DNA of 64,000 bases from Xestospongia bergquistia (GCA_963965975.1 OZ014412.1:4280501-4344500); one strand, 5' to 3'. Counted from the first letter of the stretch, positions 24,839 through 37,956 are shown. Numbers and translations are program-made. The notes: generated by a model not told the origin, from the sequence alone.

Positions 24839-25480
24839 ATGTTATCTAGAACATTGTTTGTTCTACTTATATTTGCAATGGCTTCTGATACAGCTGCCAG
24901 TATCTTCACTATTGTACCAGAGACACAATATGTCTACCTAAATCATAATGTGACATTTGAGCGTGTTACTAACATAACTGGATATACTCTCACATTTGCT
25001 TATGATAAATCCATAGCAGCAACATCTAAACAAGTTATTTTAACTGATAGTGGTATAAAGGTCTCGACAACCTTCATTGTAACAAGTGGCAACTGTGGTA
25101 TTTTAGCATAAATTTACACTTAATTGTTGTATTATTATCATTTTTGTCACTGTAAATGTAAATTGGTGTTATTTCCTTAGTATTATTAATTGTTTTTTTT
25201 GGTTTCTTTTCTTGTATTAATAGTTCATTTTGTTTTGGTTAAAGTAGAAGAGAAAAAAGAGTTTTTCCTCTTTTAAAAGTTCTATCATTACCCTTGCAAC
25301 CGCAAGCAAAGATATCAACGATATCAAAGCAACAATGATACTAGTGTGTCGTGTATAGCTGATGACAGTGTTAACACACCAATGCCCACTTTCGTTGCAT
25401 ACTCTTATGCTCAAGGTCAGTAACATTATATATATTACTTGACATTTCTTGAATTAAACCAGGTCCTCCAGAAGCTGTAT
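24839..25480 (+). pseudogene. R6: 5' fragment of an R7-like receptor
   Basis: Copies the R7 signal peptide (TLFVLLIFAMAS) and Ig-like domain, but the first Ig cysteine is changed (VTFERV instead of VTFECA). The domain is interrupted after SGNCG by about 240 bp of unrelated T-rich DNA (25100-25340), after which the Ig end resumes (CIADDSVN, SYAQG). The FN3 exon begins (GPPEAV) and stops after about 16 nt at the duplication junction near 25478. Not functional. Confidence 0.75.
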
Positions 25481-25863
25481 TTCATAAATTATAATGTTGT
25501 ACTTATACTAGACTAACTACTGGCACAGTATAATTATTGTAGCAGATTCTTCTTTCATGTATATATTTCATAAATTATAATATTTTACCTTATATTATAA
25601 CAATGTTTGGCTGATAGACTTGAGGAATTTTATGAATTTTATTATAGATAAAAAACAAATGATTTCAATTAAATCTCCATAGTAACAGATTGCAGTAAAC
25701 ATCACAATTCTGGGATTACGTGATAAAAGGTCAGTAACAGTATTTCTTTAGATCTCTATTTCTACATTAATGTAGATATTATTAATTTTTGTATATATAT
25801 ATCTGTAACTTTACTTCTTGACTATCAAATAGTATTACTATTTTTAGTTTGTTTCGATCAAAA

Positions 25864-28580
25864 ATGATAAGGTACACTCAAGACACACACATATACATAT
25901 ATATTGCCCAGTAAGTTATATAATGTTATCTAGAACATTGTTTGTTCTACTTATATTTGCAATGGCTTCTGGTACAACTGCAAGTACCTTCACTATTGTA
26001 CCAGAGACACAATATGTCTACCTTAATCATAATGTGACATTTGAGTGTGCTACTAACTTAACTGGATATACTCTAACATTTTCTTATGATGGATCTATAG
26101 CAGCAACATTGAAGCAAACTAATCTACCTAATGGTGGTATAAAGGTCTCAACAACCTTCATTGTAATAAATGGCAACAATGGTACTAGTGTGTTATGTAT
26201 AGCTGATGACAGTGTTAACACACCAATGGCCACTTCAGTTGCATATGCTTATGCTCAAGGTCAGTAACATATTTTTAATACTTGACATTTCTTTTGACTT
26301 AAACTAGGTCCTCCTGCAGCTGTCTCTGATCTCCAAGGATATCAGTTAGATCATTGTTGTATTGTCTTCTCCTGGTCTCCTCCATTCACATTAGGACAGT
26401 TAAGTGTGTGGTATCAAGTGACATTAAGTGTAGGAGAAGAAGTGATATCATCAGAAGTAATCTATACTACAAACTACACTTATTGTCCTATTGACCTAAC
26501 TAATGGAGAATATAGACTTAATATTACTACAATGAATGGAGCAGGGACTGGAATATGGAACAGTAACACTACAATATTTAAAAAAGGTAATATACAAGTA
26601 AATGATATCAGTAAGAAAATATAGCTTTTCACAGATCCTATATTCAGCGTCTCCTATTTTAGTCAAATGACTTACCGTCAGAATAATAAGTGGACCTATT
26701 ACTTTAAAATACCAGTAAATGATTACATTATCTATTAATATGTCACATAACCTACTCTTGTATAGTCCACTCAACTCTGTACTCAACCTATTTTGAATAC
26801 AACAGTGATGAGTTGTAACTTAAAAAACTCTTCTTATTGTTATAACAGTACTAATGTTACTATTATCACTGACTCTAATGGATATAAGACTATAATATCA
26901 GTAATTGATCTTCCTCCTAGAAAGAAGTTCAATACATTTGTATGCTTACAATATAAGAGTAGACAGATATTTCAAACTACTCCAGTAGTTACTAGTAAGT
27001 ATATTGTATGTGTTACATGTCATTACTATCTTTGATAACAGGTACTCATGATCTACAACAGTTAATTCCAACTAAAACATCAAATGATATATTATGTCTT
27101 CAGTTTGTCTTTGTTAATGGAAGTACAATAAATGAAGTACATCTTTTTCTCCAGACTGGACACACACATCATCTTATTAATGTTAAAGACCTCTCTCTTA
27201 ATGATCAACTTACATTTAATAAATGTTTCAATGATATACCTTCTGGTTATAATTGGACATTATATGCATGTGATGGAGCATTACCTCAAGGCAGTGAGAC
27301 ATGTTCTAATCCAGCTGTTATATTAGTCAATGTTTTTATTGGAAAAGTTTCTGGTTCATCTTTGGTAATTGGTAGTACTATCACAATTAGTAAAAATGTA
27401 ATGCCTACCACCTCAATAATTAGTAAGTCAAGAGTAAATACAATGAGTGCAAAGCTTATAATTGTCATACATTTTGGCTGATCTTGTTTGCCATAGATAC
27501 TGCAACTACATCTACTCCCTTTACCAATACTGGACCAGAAATAGGAGCTATAATAAAAGCTACTTTGGGGATTACAGCATTTCTTGGATTTGTTGTTATT
27601 ATTTGTAAGTATTTATAACTATATATTGATAATAACAATTTACTCATTTGCAGGTTCAATAGTTATTTTGGCATATCTTATCTATTTATGCAATAGGTGT
27701 ATGGTGAACAGAAGTAAGTAGGTGTAGTTGATAATAACTATGAGGATCTGATAGAAATACACAATAAGCAACAATATTAATACACCTTTCTACACTGCTC
27801 AGAATCTACTATGAACTTACAATATGCTTCTTACAAACGTGAAGGGGAAGATGAAAGAGTAAAAATTGTTCATAATTCTGCCAAGGTATTTAATAAAACA
27901 TTTATTTTACATTAAATCCCAATGTATTTTCATATTTGAGACACCTCCAAGAGAACCAGATGATAATCATAAGGTTTAGTCATCTTTATAACTTTATGAT
28001 AATGATCCCAGATTCTTAATCATATCAGGAAGGTGATGAGACACCAGCAACAGAAGACGATGTTTCTAATGAAGTATAGTAATATTTATAATGTATGATT
28101 ATGTAACTTTATCTATATACATACAGGAGACTGCTGCAACAGGACCATATTGTAATAAGGTAAACTTTAGTCATAAGAGACACAAATGATTAAGGATATA
28201 CACAACTATCTAAATAATATAGTGATATGTTGTTGTATTCTGTACCTGTGCTATTATGTAAGGGATGCAATTAGTAGTAGTATTGTAATATTACCCACCC
28301 CTACATTTACATTATTTTTTAAGAAGATATTTTAATTTACTTGTTACAGATTTTATCTAGTCAATCTGAGAAATCAATCCAAACTTGTAAGATAAAGTAA
28401 AATGAATTAATTATGCATTAAGTATATTGTATTGTTTCAGTGCCTCCAAAATCTGTTAATCTTGAAGTTAAAATGCTAGAAAATGATGAGTCAGATAAAA
28501 CCTCTGACAAGGAACCTCTCTTATTTGATTCAAAACCTGGTTCAAAGTATCTGGTAACAGTAAAAAAGTTCAAAGAATGA
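25864..28580 (+). CDS. R7: Ig-FN3 receptor with long acidic tail
   Basis: Fourteen exons give 613 residues: 25864-25871, 25934-26259, 26308-26586, 26635-26714, 26766-26994, 27042-27422, 27497-27604, 27654-27713, 27803-27885, 27941-27973, 28029-28073, 28127-28159, 28350-28386, 28441-28580. Signal peptide plus Ig share exon 2 (TLFVLLIFAMASG); FN3; D3 (WTYYFKIP, SSYCYNSTNVT); D4 (CFNDIPSGYNWTLYACDG); TM spans two exons (GITAFLGFVVII then SIVILAYLIYLCN). The tail of about 140 residues comes from seven small exons; it is acidic and has LQYASY, ETAATGPYCNK and a C-terminal EPLLFDSKPGSKYL. No Death domain. The small tail exons are the least certain, but all phases close to one frame. A later TM gene at 53.6 kb has a similar terminal exon (GAGACTGCC). 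Confidence 0.75.
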
Positions 28581-28770
28581 AACATTTGTTCAAGACCATG
28601 GCTGTTTTATATGTAGTTTATCCATGCATTTAATATTTGACATACATATATAATATAGACATATTTTATCAGGTACCATGTATACTGGTTTCATAATAGT
28701 AGATGTAGAATGAATTCTTCGAACCATATATCCAGACAAATACATTTAAATTTCTGATGATGCTCTGGTA

Positions 28771-29780
28771 CTACTGTTGATGATGTTCTGATATTACAGG
28801 TATCATAACATATGCTGGACACTCTTTTGATCTTATTAAATCAATGTTTTCATATTGTGGACCTGTGACTGATTCAATAGGAGACATCACATGATCAACA
28901 GTAACTTCATTAGCACTAGTTATTCCTTAGCAACAAACATACAATGATAGGTTTACATTACAATAATAAAGAATGAACTAACTTTGTGATTTCCTATATT
29001 TATGTCGACAATATATTGTTATAATGACAATATTTCCCAATAGAGAGATCATCATGATAAATGTAATAACAACAAATAAAGTGACTAATATAGACAATAG
29101 AATACAAAGATCAGCACAACAATAACAATGGATGAAAAGGAGAAGTTGATTATATTTACTATAATCTCACCCACAAGAGGTGGTTAGAGTTTATCAGTTT
29201 TCTGTATAAAATGTTTGGATCAATGCGGGTTTTCTTTATCAAATTACATGTAGTAAATAGGTCATTCCCCAAACAAAATAATCTTTACATGTACCAACTC
29301 ACCCCTGACACAGAAAATAATGACATTGTTATTAAATCATTTGGTTGTATAGTCACACTGTGTTACTATAAAAAAAATTTAAAAAAAACACCTCTTAAAG
29401 ATTAGTCTTACATTCAGATCTGTACATATAATAGTGTATCTGGTTAGCTAAATTGATGTTGTAGCTATGACTCTGGCCTCTTATGATGATGATGATATAC
29501 ACATCTTGTTGATTATCTCATTCATTACAGCTATTGAGTTGTTGTAACAGAAATGTATTACTAAAACTGATATTATGAAATGGAAATCCAATATTGTTGA
29601 GTGTCAATCCCAGTTAATTTATTAACAAAAATGCTCCAGTCACAAACATGATTATTATGTTAGTTATTATCTTCTTTAATCCATGTCCCATTGATTATAG
29701 TAATATAATCTCTATCAGTTAATAGGACAATGATCAGTTTGCTAGATCAATAACAGGATGGAGTTACTGGTTATATGGCA
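28771..29780 (-). pseudogene. R8a: decayed class II receptor
   Basis: The tail exon (28771-28925; VTGPQYENI and CPAYVMIPVISEHH before the stop) and TM exon (28983-29084; VVITFIMMISLLGNIVIITIYC) are still open on the minus strand. Upstream, only traces of the D4 3' end (about 29400-29540), D3a (about 29575-29600) and FN3 (about 29690-29780) remain. Closely related to R8b and R10. Confidence 0.7.
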
Positions 29781-29810
29781 TTTTATTTAAAACTTTTTGT
29801 GTCTGAGGCA

Positions 29811-30510
29811 GCTGGTAAGAGAAAAGGAAAAAAAAGGTAGACTTGTTAATCTCATTATTTATGGCTACATCCTCTTTAGATAATTTATTTGAGTCTTCGA
29901 AAATAGATAAATCAAATGATCTGTTTTCTTTTAAACCTAAACCACTTCCTCCTATAAGAAACCAATGAGACTGTCTCTGAAAGATGACGACAAAGAGGAA
30001 CCATCAGTCAAACATTCAGTGTCAAAGTTACAGGTACACGTAAAATACATGTACATGTGTAAAATAGTTTGATTAAATTGGTTCAGCTGTCATGTACATG
30101 TTACAATGACAAGAGTTTGGCTGTCAGCCCAGCTCTCCTCCAATAGAGTTATAATATTAACAGTAATAGTAATATTTTATATGAAGTGTATGCAATATAT
30201 ACAATACATTTTGTGTATTAGTTAGTATTATTTGTGCAGTCTGGTCTGTCATTTCATTGGAAATCATTGTTTAGACTAATGATAGGTGAATGGATGAATG
30301 GATAGTTATTAACTGTTGACAAGTGTATATTAAATAGACTATTACATTATATAATTATATACTAACTTGTTCTATTCTTAGCCTATTCTCAATATTAATC
30401 CATTATCATTAACTCCTGGTTCTGCTCCACCATTGAAAACTCCTGAAGAGAAAGCAGTCTCATTTGATGAACCAGTACAAGCTAACACTCTCCACTCTAT
30501 TACTAAGGTT
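29811..30510 (+). pseudogene. WASHC2: WASHC2/FAM21-like fragment, copy 1
   Basis: Two separated exon-like pieces. The first (about 29811-30033) has a basic AAGKRKGKK start, LDNLFESSKIDKSNDLFSF, KPKPLPPIR and DDKEEPSVKHSVSKLQ, with an in-frame stop or shift in between. The second (30382-30507) reads PILNINPLSLTPGSAPPLK and KAVSFDEPVQANTLHSITK between good splice sites. LF-type acidic repeats and the VSFDEP...TLH block recall the long tail of FAM21, the WASH-complex subunit that binds retromer and capping protein. Only fragments are present, so no product is expected. Repeated at 39.5-40.2 kb. Confidence 0.5.
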
Positions 30511-31022
30511 AGTTGCTATGGTAACAAATTACCATTGGTTTTGTTAATTTGTTGCCGTAATAAAGTAATTTTCAAAAATGTAGTTATGTACTCATGTTTT
30601 CAATGGTACATATACACAAGTAATACAGCTATTGATATTATATATTGTTCTTCCTAAATACCTTTAACCTCTCCTCCAAATTGTTGACATGTTTATTGAA
30701 GATGATATTGTGGAAGTATTGTAAACAAATACTTCAGAGATTTCATATATAGTTATTACCACTAATGCTTTAGTTTCCATTAGGAAGACTGGACTTGAAA
30801 TTGTAGTTGTTGTATTATTACATATCTTATATATAGCCTTCAATATCAATATAATTACTTAACTATACAATAAAGTCAATTATTACAATGTTATGTTACT
30901 ATTGTAATAATATGGTAGTTTCATATAAAGCAAAGTAATGCACATGAAATAAAACTCTTGAAAATATACAACTCAGTTAAAATTGTCAATATATAATACA
31001 GACAAGTATGTAGTTAAAATTG

Positions 31023-32160
31023 TCAATGATGTTCTGGTATTACAGGTATCATAGCATATGCTGGACACTCTTTTAATCTTATTGAATCAATGTTTTCATA
31101 TTGTACACCTGTGACTGATTCAATAGGAGACATCACATGATCAACAGTAACTTCATTAGAACTAGTTGTTCCTTAGTAACAAACATACAATGATAGATTT
31201 ACATTACAATAATAAAGAACGAACTAACTTCATGATTTCCTATATTTATGTCGACAATATATTGTTATTATGACAATATATTTCCCAATAGAGAGATCAT
31301 CATGATAAATGTAATAACAACAAATGAAATGACTATAGACAATAGAATACAAAGACACACACAGCAATGACATTGGAGGAAAAACTTAATTTATTATACT
31401 CTTCCTACACTTTATCACAAAATATGTGTGTATACAGGGTACCAACTTACCAGTGATATGGAAAGTAGTCATAGCATCATTAAGTCATTTGATTGTATAG
31501 TCACTGAAGTAGTAGTAGTACACTGTGTTACTACAAGGACTATAAATAATAGAAATAAAGACAATAGAATACAAAGATGAGCACAACAATAACAATGAAG
31601 GAGAAAAAAATTGATTACTTATACATTTTCTACGAACTAGTCTTACCTTCTATAGATATAATAATGTGTGTAGTTGATGTCATTGATGTTGGAGTTATGA
31701 CTCCATCCTGTAATGATGATATACACATCTCTCTACTTATCTCATTTACTATATTTATTCCATATAATATAACAGCTGGATTATGACATGATGTACTGTA
31801 CATATTATCTAGTGGTCCATCACAAGCAGATATAGTCCAGTTATTACCAGTAGGAATATCACTAATACAATGATTAAAATATAACATATTATGATGAGAT
31901 ATATCATAATGTAATATGGTAGTAGTATCCTCTATATAGAGATGAACTAGACATATTTCACTTCCAATAATAAAGTTATATTGAAGACATAAATTGTTAT
32001 CAGAGATATTGACAATAGACAGATCTAGTAGATCATGAGTACCTATATATTTAAAGATAGACAGTAGTTATTATTGTTAGATAGAGTACTCACTAGTTGT
32101 AAATACATCTGTCATAAATGTTCTATTACATAAATTATAGTATTACCAGCATTGACAACA
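31023..32160 (-). pseudogene. R8b: 3' half of a class II receptor, frameshifted
   Basis: Retains D4 (31647-32042; CISDIPTGNNWTISACDG), a stalk exon (about 31450-31548), the TM exon (about 31215-31335) and tail (31023-31171; VQYENI, CPAYAMIPVIPEHH). The TM exon has two extra bases near 31280 compared with R8a and R10 (aatatatttccc against aatatttccc), breaking the frame. D3 is reduced to a trace at 32090-32160, and FN3, Ig and signal exons are gone. The VQYENI site is a canonical ITIM pattern. Confidence 0.75.
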
Positions 32161-33480
32161 TCATTAATGATGTGAAGCATTATTTCACTGATCATACCTG
32201 GTATGAATTACTACAGAGAGGAGTATCAAAATATCCAATTTAAAGAATTACCTTGCCTTGAACATTATTTCATCACTCCATTATTATAAGAAATACAGAC
32301 ATGTGATGACGATGACTGTAGTGTTCACGTGATAGACCAAATGAATCTTATGAATATTTAAGTAACCTCGTTCCCTGCTTTGTTCCTCCTATAGACACAC
32401 CTTTTTATTACGATTTTAGTATAATTATGAATAATTCATAACTAGTGATAAAAAACTAACGGCATTTGAAGAATTCATTTAAGTCATCCGCCGACCAGAC
32501 TCTGAGTGCTACAGAAATGGGCGAGAAGTACTTTATAAAAGAATTAGAGATGTTTAAAGTACTCTTTCTTCAACTCTATTTGCTTAGCGGATCCTAAATT
32601 ATACACTTTACTGGCAAAAAGTCGGATAACTGTAACTGCGATTTCTTTCGCTTCATGAGCAACAGCGCTTCTATTATACTGCATCCATCTATAATCAGCC
32701 ATCTATTCTACACCCTCTGTGTTCACATCCTCTTTTAACTTTTATGGCCTGAACTCGGACCGTTCAATACTCTCTCTCTTTTCTATCGACACTTCAGCGA
32801 TACTGGAATTCAAAAAAGAAGTCTGGACAAAAGTCAATCACTATATACATGCAAAGCCCAACTTGCACTGAAGTGTTACGATTTGACTATGTGGTCCTGG
32901 CTGATTTATCATTTTCTGCAGCTTGGCATTGGTGAAGGATGTTGGTGCATGCTGTAGTTACAAAATAGAGGTAGCAATAAAAAATAGATGTAACAGAAAA
33001 AGATCAATTTAGTGTCATTAGAACTGTTATGGTAATTATTATTAAGGCAATGTCATAATATAGTATTAATTTTACATTAAAGTATGTTGTTCTATTACTG
33101 GTACCACTCTAGACAATGCCTACTATTAAATATGTACATACATAATTCTATATACTATTCCTGCATGTATAGACATCAAACCCAAACATTTATTCAGAAA
33201 GTCAATACAAGAACATAAACAACATATAATTGTTGTTTTCCTTCTTCTAGTTTCTGTTTGGCTGTTGGGTCCCAAGATTGGTGCTGATGAGGTATGTTGT
33301 GGCATAGGCAATACAGCAATAAGCAAATTATATATAATATAGAGCATATACAGAAGTTTTACCAAGATATACTGAGTAACTATAATTTCAAATAAATGGG
33401 CGTAACTATAAACCCACGTTAGGTGTGTCAACCGCCCCCTTTTTATTAAACTCCACCCCAGTATGAGCTACACCTATTAT
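32161..33480. other. duplicated non-coding region upstream of R9
   Basis: About 32640-33010 matches 45725-46085 (ctattgtactacatccatc..., tgaactcgga..., gtcctggctg, aaaaaatagatgtaacag). Short frames here are not conserved between the copies. Function unknown; the position just upstream of signal-peptide exons suggests 5' flanking DNA. Confidence 0.5.
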
Positions 33481-33484
33481 AGCC

Positions 33485-33518
33485 TCGTACCCAGGCGTTC
33501 TCGAAAGCCTGGGTACGA
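33485..33518. repeat. 12-bp hairpin with GTACCCAGG arms
   Basis: TCGTACCCAGGC (33485-33496) and its exact complement GCCTGGGTACGA (33507-33518) flank a 10-nt loop. A related word, ttgtacccaggtgttc, occurs at about 56021. Probably part of a small dispersed inverted repeat. Confidence 0.7.
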
Positions 33519-33559
33519 TGCTACACCTATTGCCACTCCTATCATTTTTTTTAATTAAC

Positions 33560-36500
33560 AAGTGTCACCGCTAAATACATGGTAATGGTTACGAAGCCCT
33601 TTGTAGCGTTTTTAGTGGACTATTGTACCTTGTCCTGATGATATCTTGCCCTATAGGTAAGTGATTCAGTTAATTACTGATAAATGATTTTGATTTAATT
33701 TTAGTTAAGAAGAATGTGTAAGTTAGCCATTCTATGAGCTTGACTAAAGCTGGCTTGTAACATAAATGTTTATACTATATCTATGTTCATAAGATTGTTT
33801 AGCATGTGATGGTGATATTGTTTTGGGTGTGTGTATGCATAGATTAATAACATAAACTATCAAAGATCAGATCCAAGATAGTGATATTCAAAGTTCCCCA
33901 ATATCTCTAAAATTTACTAATTTCCAAGCTTAGTTTCAGATTGAGATAGTGTACAAGACTTCTGCCTTGTTTAAGACCTCTCAGAGTCATTTATCCATGT
34001 GCCACATTGACAAATAGCATCCCCAGTTTGGTACCTGTTTGCCTACTCACATTTGCCTACTAAATGTTCAAAAGTTCAATTCACCTAATTACTAAAATAA
34101 CCTAATGTTACAATTATTATGAGAAGTCTATAGCCTCACAAAAGAGGAAGAAGCATGTAGCTCCCACTTGAAAGCTGTTACAGTATTAGACAACCCACAT
34201 TAATCAGCTCGTGACCATATTTTGAATCTTAATAATTATGAAACACTATAAATAGAATTAAGCATTTCTGGAAGGTCATGATGTTTTCTTGCTATATCAT
34301 ATAGTGCATATACTTTCCTCCTTTGTGAGTCAATAGAATCCTGTTGTTACTGATAGTTGAAATTTATTTATTATTTAACAAGTAATGAAAAATAGAGACC
34401 TATTAATGCATACTTGTATAATACAAGGCATTATGTCTGATATTCTAGAAATGTAGTTTTCTAGTGAAATGATGTTTCCAAGAGAATGAGTCTTTATGTT
34501 AGTTATTTTTGTTCCTTGTCGCTTGTTCTCAATGTTCTCCTAGATTAACGTACCCCCAATGCCAACTGTTGTAGCTCCACTTTTGTTTTTTGTTCATTTT
34601 GAATTGCTTCAACAAATTGATACAATTTTGGATGTGCTTTTGTAACCATATGTTTAAATTGGCTATACCTGGAACATTTAAGACTTAATCAAATGAAGAT
34701 ACCAGACTACCTTTCACCATGAGGTGTGGTATGGTAATCTAGGGATGAGTCTAAAAAGCTTTACATTGCTCATGTATATAACTTAAATGCTGGTTATACA
34801 AGAAGGATTACAACATCATCTCTTATAGAGATGTTGTTGTAATCCTTCTTGTGTAGTTGTGATACTATAATTTATTTATAATACAAAAATTGAATAGATA
34901 TTGATTTGACTGGTATAACTATAGTTTCTACAAGTCTCATTATTTATATTAAGGTACTTATTATAAGTTAATGTTCTCTTTTTATAGCTGACAGTAGTCT
35001 CTTCACTATTGTACCTGAGACACAATATGTCTACCTCAATCATAATGTGACATTTGAGTGTGCTACTAACTTAACTGGATATACTTTAACATTTTCTTAT
35101 GGTGGATCTATAGCAGTAATTGTTGAAGAAACTAATTTACCAGATGGTGGTATAAAAGTCTCAACTACCTTTACTGTAACTAATTCACTCAATGGTATTA
35201 GTGTGAGATGCCATGCTGATGATGATATGAATCCACTTGTATCTACTAGAACTTCAAAAGTATATGCTTATGCTCAAGGTCTGAATATAATTGGATGTAT
35301 AATTGGATGTATATTAATATTATCAATACAAACTAGGTCCTCCTGGAGCTCTCTCTGATCTCCAACGATATCAGTTAGATCATTGTTATATTGTCTTCTC
35401 CTGGTCTCCTCCATTCATAGGACAGTTAAGTGAGGGATATCGAGTGACCTCAATAGGTAAGTCAAGAGTAATAAGTATAAAATATAATGTAAGATAGTTC
35501 TATATTCTTGGTTGACCTATTGTCCCTTGTTTGTAGATATCATGAGGACTTCTACTCCCTCTATAACTGCTAGTCCTGATGATAAAGGATTTAAAATAGG
35601 ATCTGTTATCATTGATGTTAGTATTGGTAAGTATTATGAAGTATTAACTATTAATAACATCAATTTGCTCAGTGGCATTGGTTACAGTATTGTCTATATG
35701 TCTTGTGAAAAAGAGACATTCATACAGAAACAGTAAGTTGACATAATTATTATAATGATGTAATACTTAATAATATTGTAAGAGATAAAAAGAATAGCAT
35801 CAATGTGAATAAGATTAAAGTTTTTTAAGTTTAAAAGTTCATATTATGTATGCAATGATAAGTTTATTCTTCCTCTGGATCAGGACAGATAGACTAAGAG
35901 TCTCATCAATATTATAATCTAGTCTTTTACTGTGCAAGACAGATACTGTATATTTGCATATTTTTAGTGCAAAAACTTAATTTTTGTACCAAAAAAATAC
36001 TGAATAAACTCTTGAGTTTAGATTGTTACTTGGGTCATGTTACATCGCAAACCAACCAAATGTAATATCGAGATAGAGTCGTCATAGATCTTCGTAGACA
36101 TCAATGCTCTATAGTCATTAGACTAGTTCAGTTTCAATATTTTATTTTTGCTTTGTGGTTTTATTTGCAGTATATTTTTGACCTCAGTGCAAATAATAGT
36201 CTACAAACATATCCCTTAAAGGGTAGAAGTCATCACTAAAAATGTACTTCTTCAATTTGTGCCTAAGAATACAAAGCATCACTTTTACTACAATAAATTT
36301 TAAATGAATCTTTGCACTATTAGGCAGCCATATTACATAGGAAATCAACGTGAGACTTATTTCATACAACAACCTTATATTGGTGACCTTAGTTTGGCAG
36401 TAAACAAATGACGGATTTGTTATGCTAGCATATCAATTCAGACTAACAAGTTAAACTACAAAAATACAAATGTCTTAACTATAGTATCAGCCTGTTCTGC

Positions 36501-37404
36501 TGCTATTGGTTTGAGATCAATGAAAACTATAACATCAGTTTAGTCCAATTAAAAGTAGTTATCTTCAAGTAGTAATGAATGAGCTCAAGAACTATAAGTG
36601 ATTTTCTACAACAACTTTATTTAAATCATAATAATGTTAAACATTACTTCAGATTAAAATTATCTTTTTCTAAACAGGTGTCTCAATTACTGAAAATAGA
36701 AAAACGACATTTAATAGTTTTAATAGACAGTACATCAACAATATGGTAATACAGGAGAGTTCTGTAATTATCTACAATATACCAATACCAGTACAAGATG
36801 ACAGACATGAGGTATTTATTTTCATGCTATAATAATTCCAATCTTTGGACAACACAGGAGAACTCTAATGATGTACTAATAAGAGTACAAGACGACAATC
36901 CTCAAGTAAGTTATATAATAATTATTGTGATGTTGTTAAATATTATTAAATTACAGTCTTTGTCATCATCATTACCACTTTATGGTGATGTTTTAAGTAG
37001 ACTTAAAACACCTCCTCTTCCTTCAATACAATCTAATATCACTAATTCTGGCACTAACTTCCAATCCAGTAAGATCATAAATATATCCTAATTTATTAGT
37101 AAATTATAAAACTATAGGTACATGTTCCATTGAGAGAGAAGCTGAAGAGACTGGTGGAAATATTTCAAAGCCGTTGCATTGCTTGGATACTTCCTTTAAA
37201 CTTCAATTAGCTTTTGCTTGTAATTCTCCTCCAAGTGACAAAGGTGAGGTACAACATCTTATTGGTTGACTTTAATGAAATATTTCTTTATAATAGTCTC
37301 CATCATCAGTATCACTTGATGTTAGTGTTAAAGAAGTAAACAATAGACCTAAAGTACCTCCTAATGTACAAGCTGATGTTACATATTCTGATAATCCAAT
37401 CTGA
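33560..37404 (+). CDS. R9: shortened class I-like receptor, uncertain 5' end
   Basis: Exons from Ig onward keep frame: 34988-35278 (Ig-like), 35337-35456 (first half of FN3 only), 35537-35626, 35673-35732, 36678-36811, 36858-36905, 36957-37068, 37118-37248, 37297-37404. The half FN3 joins directly to a short stalk and TM formed over two exons (IGSVIIDVSIG then VALVTVLSICLVKKR); D3 and D4 are absent. The tail has VIIYNIPI and ends VSLDVSVKEVNNRP...VTYSDNPI and stop, alignable with the R1 ITIM exon but without the Ile/Val at +3, and it stops where R1 continues into Death. The signal exon matching R11 (ending at 33656) reads LLYLVLMISCPI in the right phase but has no ATG in that frame, so the 5' end may be broken or lie elsewhere. 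Confidence 0.6.
34798..34852. repeat. 25-bp near-perfect hairpin in the R9 intron
   Basis: Left arm 34798-34822 (starts ACAAGAAGGATTACAAC) and right arm 34828-34852 (ends GTTGTAATCCTTCTTGT) pair at 24 of 25 positions around a 5-nt loop TTATA. It lies in the intron before the Ig exon, just past the end of similarity to the R11 intron. Could be a MITE end-pair or a small-RNA hairpin. Confidence 0.8.
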
Positions 37405-37956
37405 TTAGATTGAAATAATTAACTGTGTGTGTTATTATTACATATCCTTTAACCCAAAATAATAAATTTTTTTTTTATTTTTGTAATATAAAGTAAGAAT
37501 TATCATTTATAGCCCTTTATTCACTTAATCATTTTACAATAATTATTGTCAATATTGAATATTCTAAAAAGAGGTGTGATCATGACCTTTGGGCGTACTT
37601 TTATCGTCTGTTTCAAGAGATTCATGTGAAGAGGAGTTACTAAGCTCTTTTGTATATTTAGAGTTCACCTAATACTTCCATCTGACTCTATTTATATATT
37701 TATTGTCTGCTCTAGAGAAGTCTTAATACGGTAAGACTTAAATCGTTGAGGGGTGTGGCTAATTTGAATTGGTGCCATTTCGCCTACTCTTATTGATCAT
37801 TCTTGCACTACTTTCATTTTCAAAATAACTGTTGATTTAATTGCTAACAAGTTTATAATTACTATTATTATATTAACAAGTGATGTGGTAACCTAATAAC
37901 ATATCTGTCCACCTCAATCACTAGTTTTTCTAATCTTGTATTATCCAGTCACTATC

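Noticed and set aside
33126-33431. 101-residue minus-strand frame in the R9 upstream region
   Set aside because: No homologue recognised, and no equivalent frame was noticed in the related DNA upstream of R11.
36746-36754. Apparent gt...ag intron of 9 bp in the R9 tail
   Set aside because: Too short to be spliced; the sequence reads through in frame, so 36678-36811 is treated as one exon.
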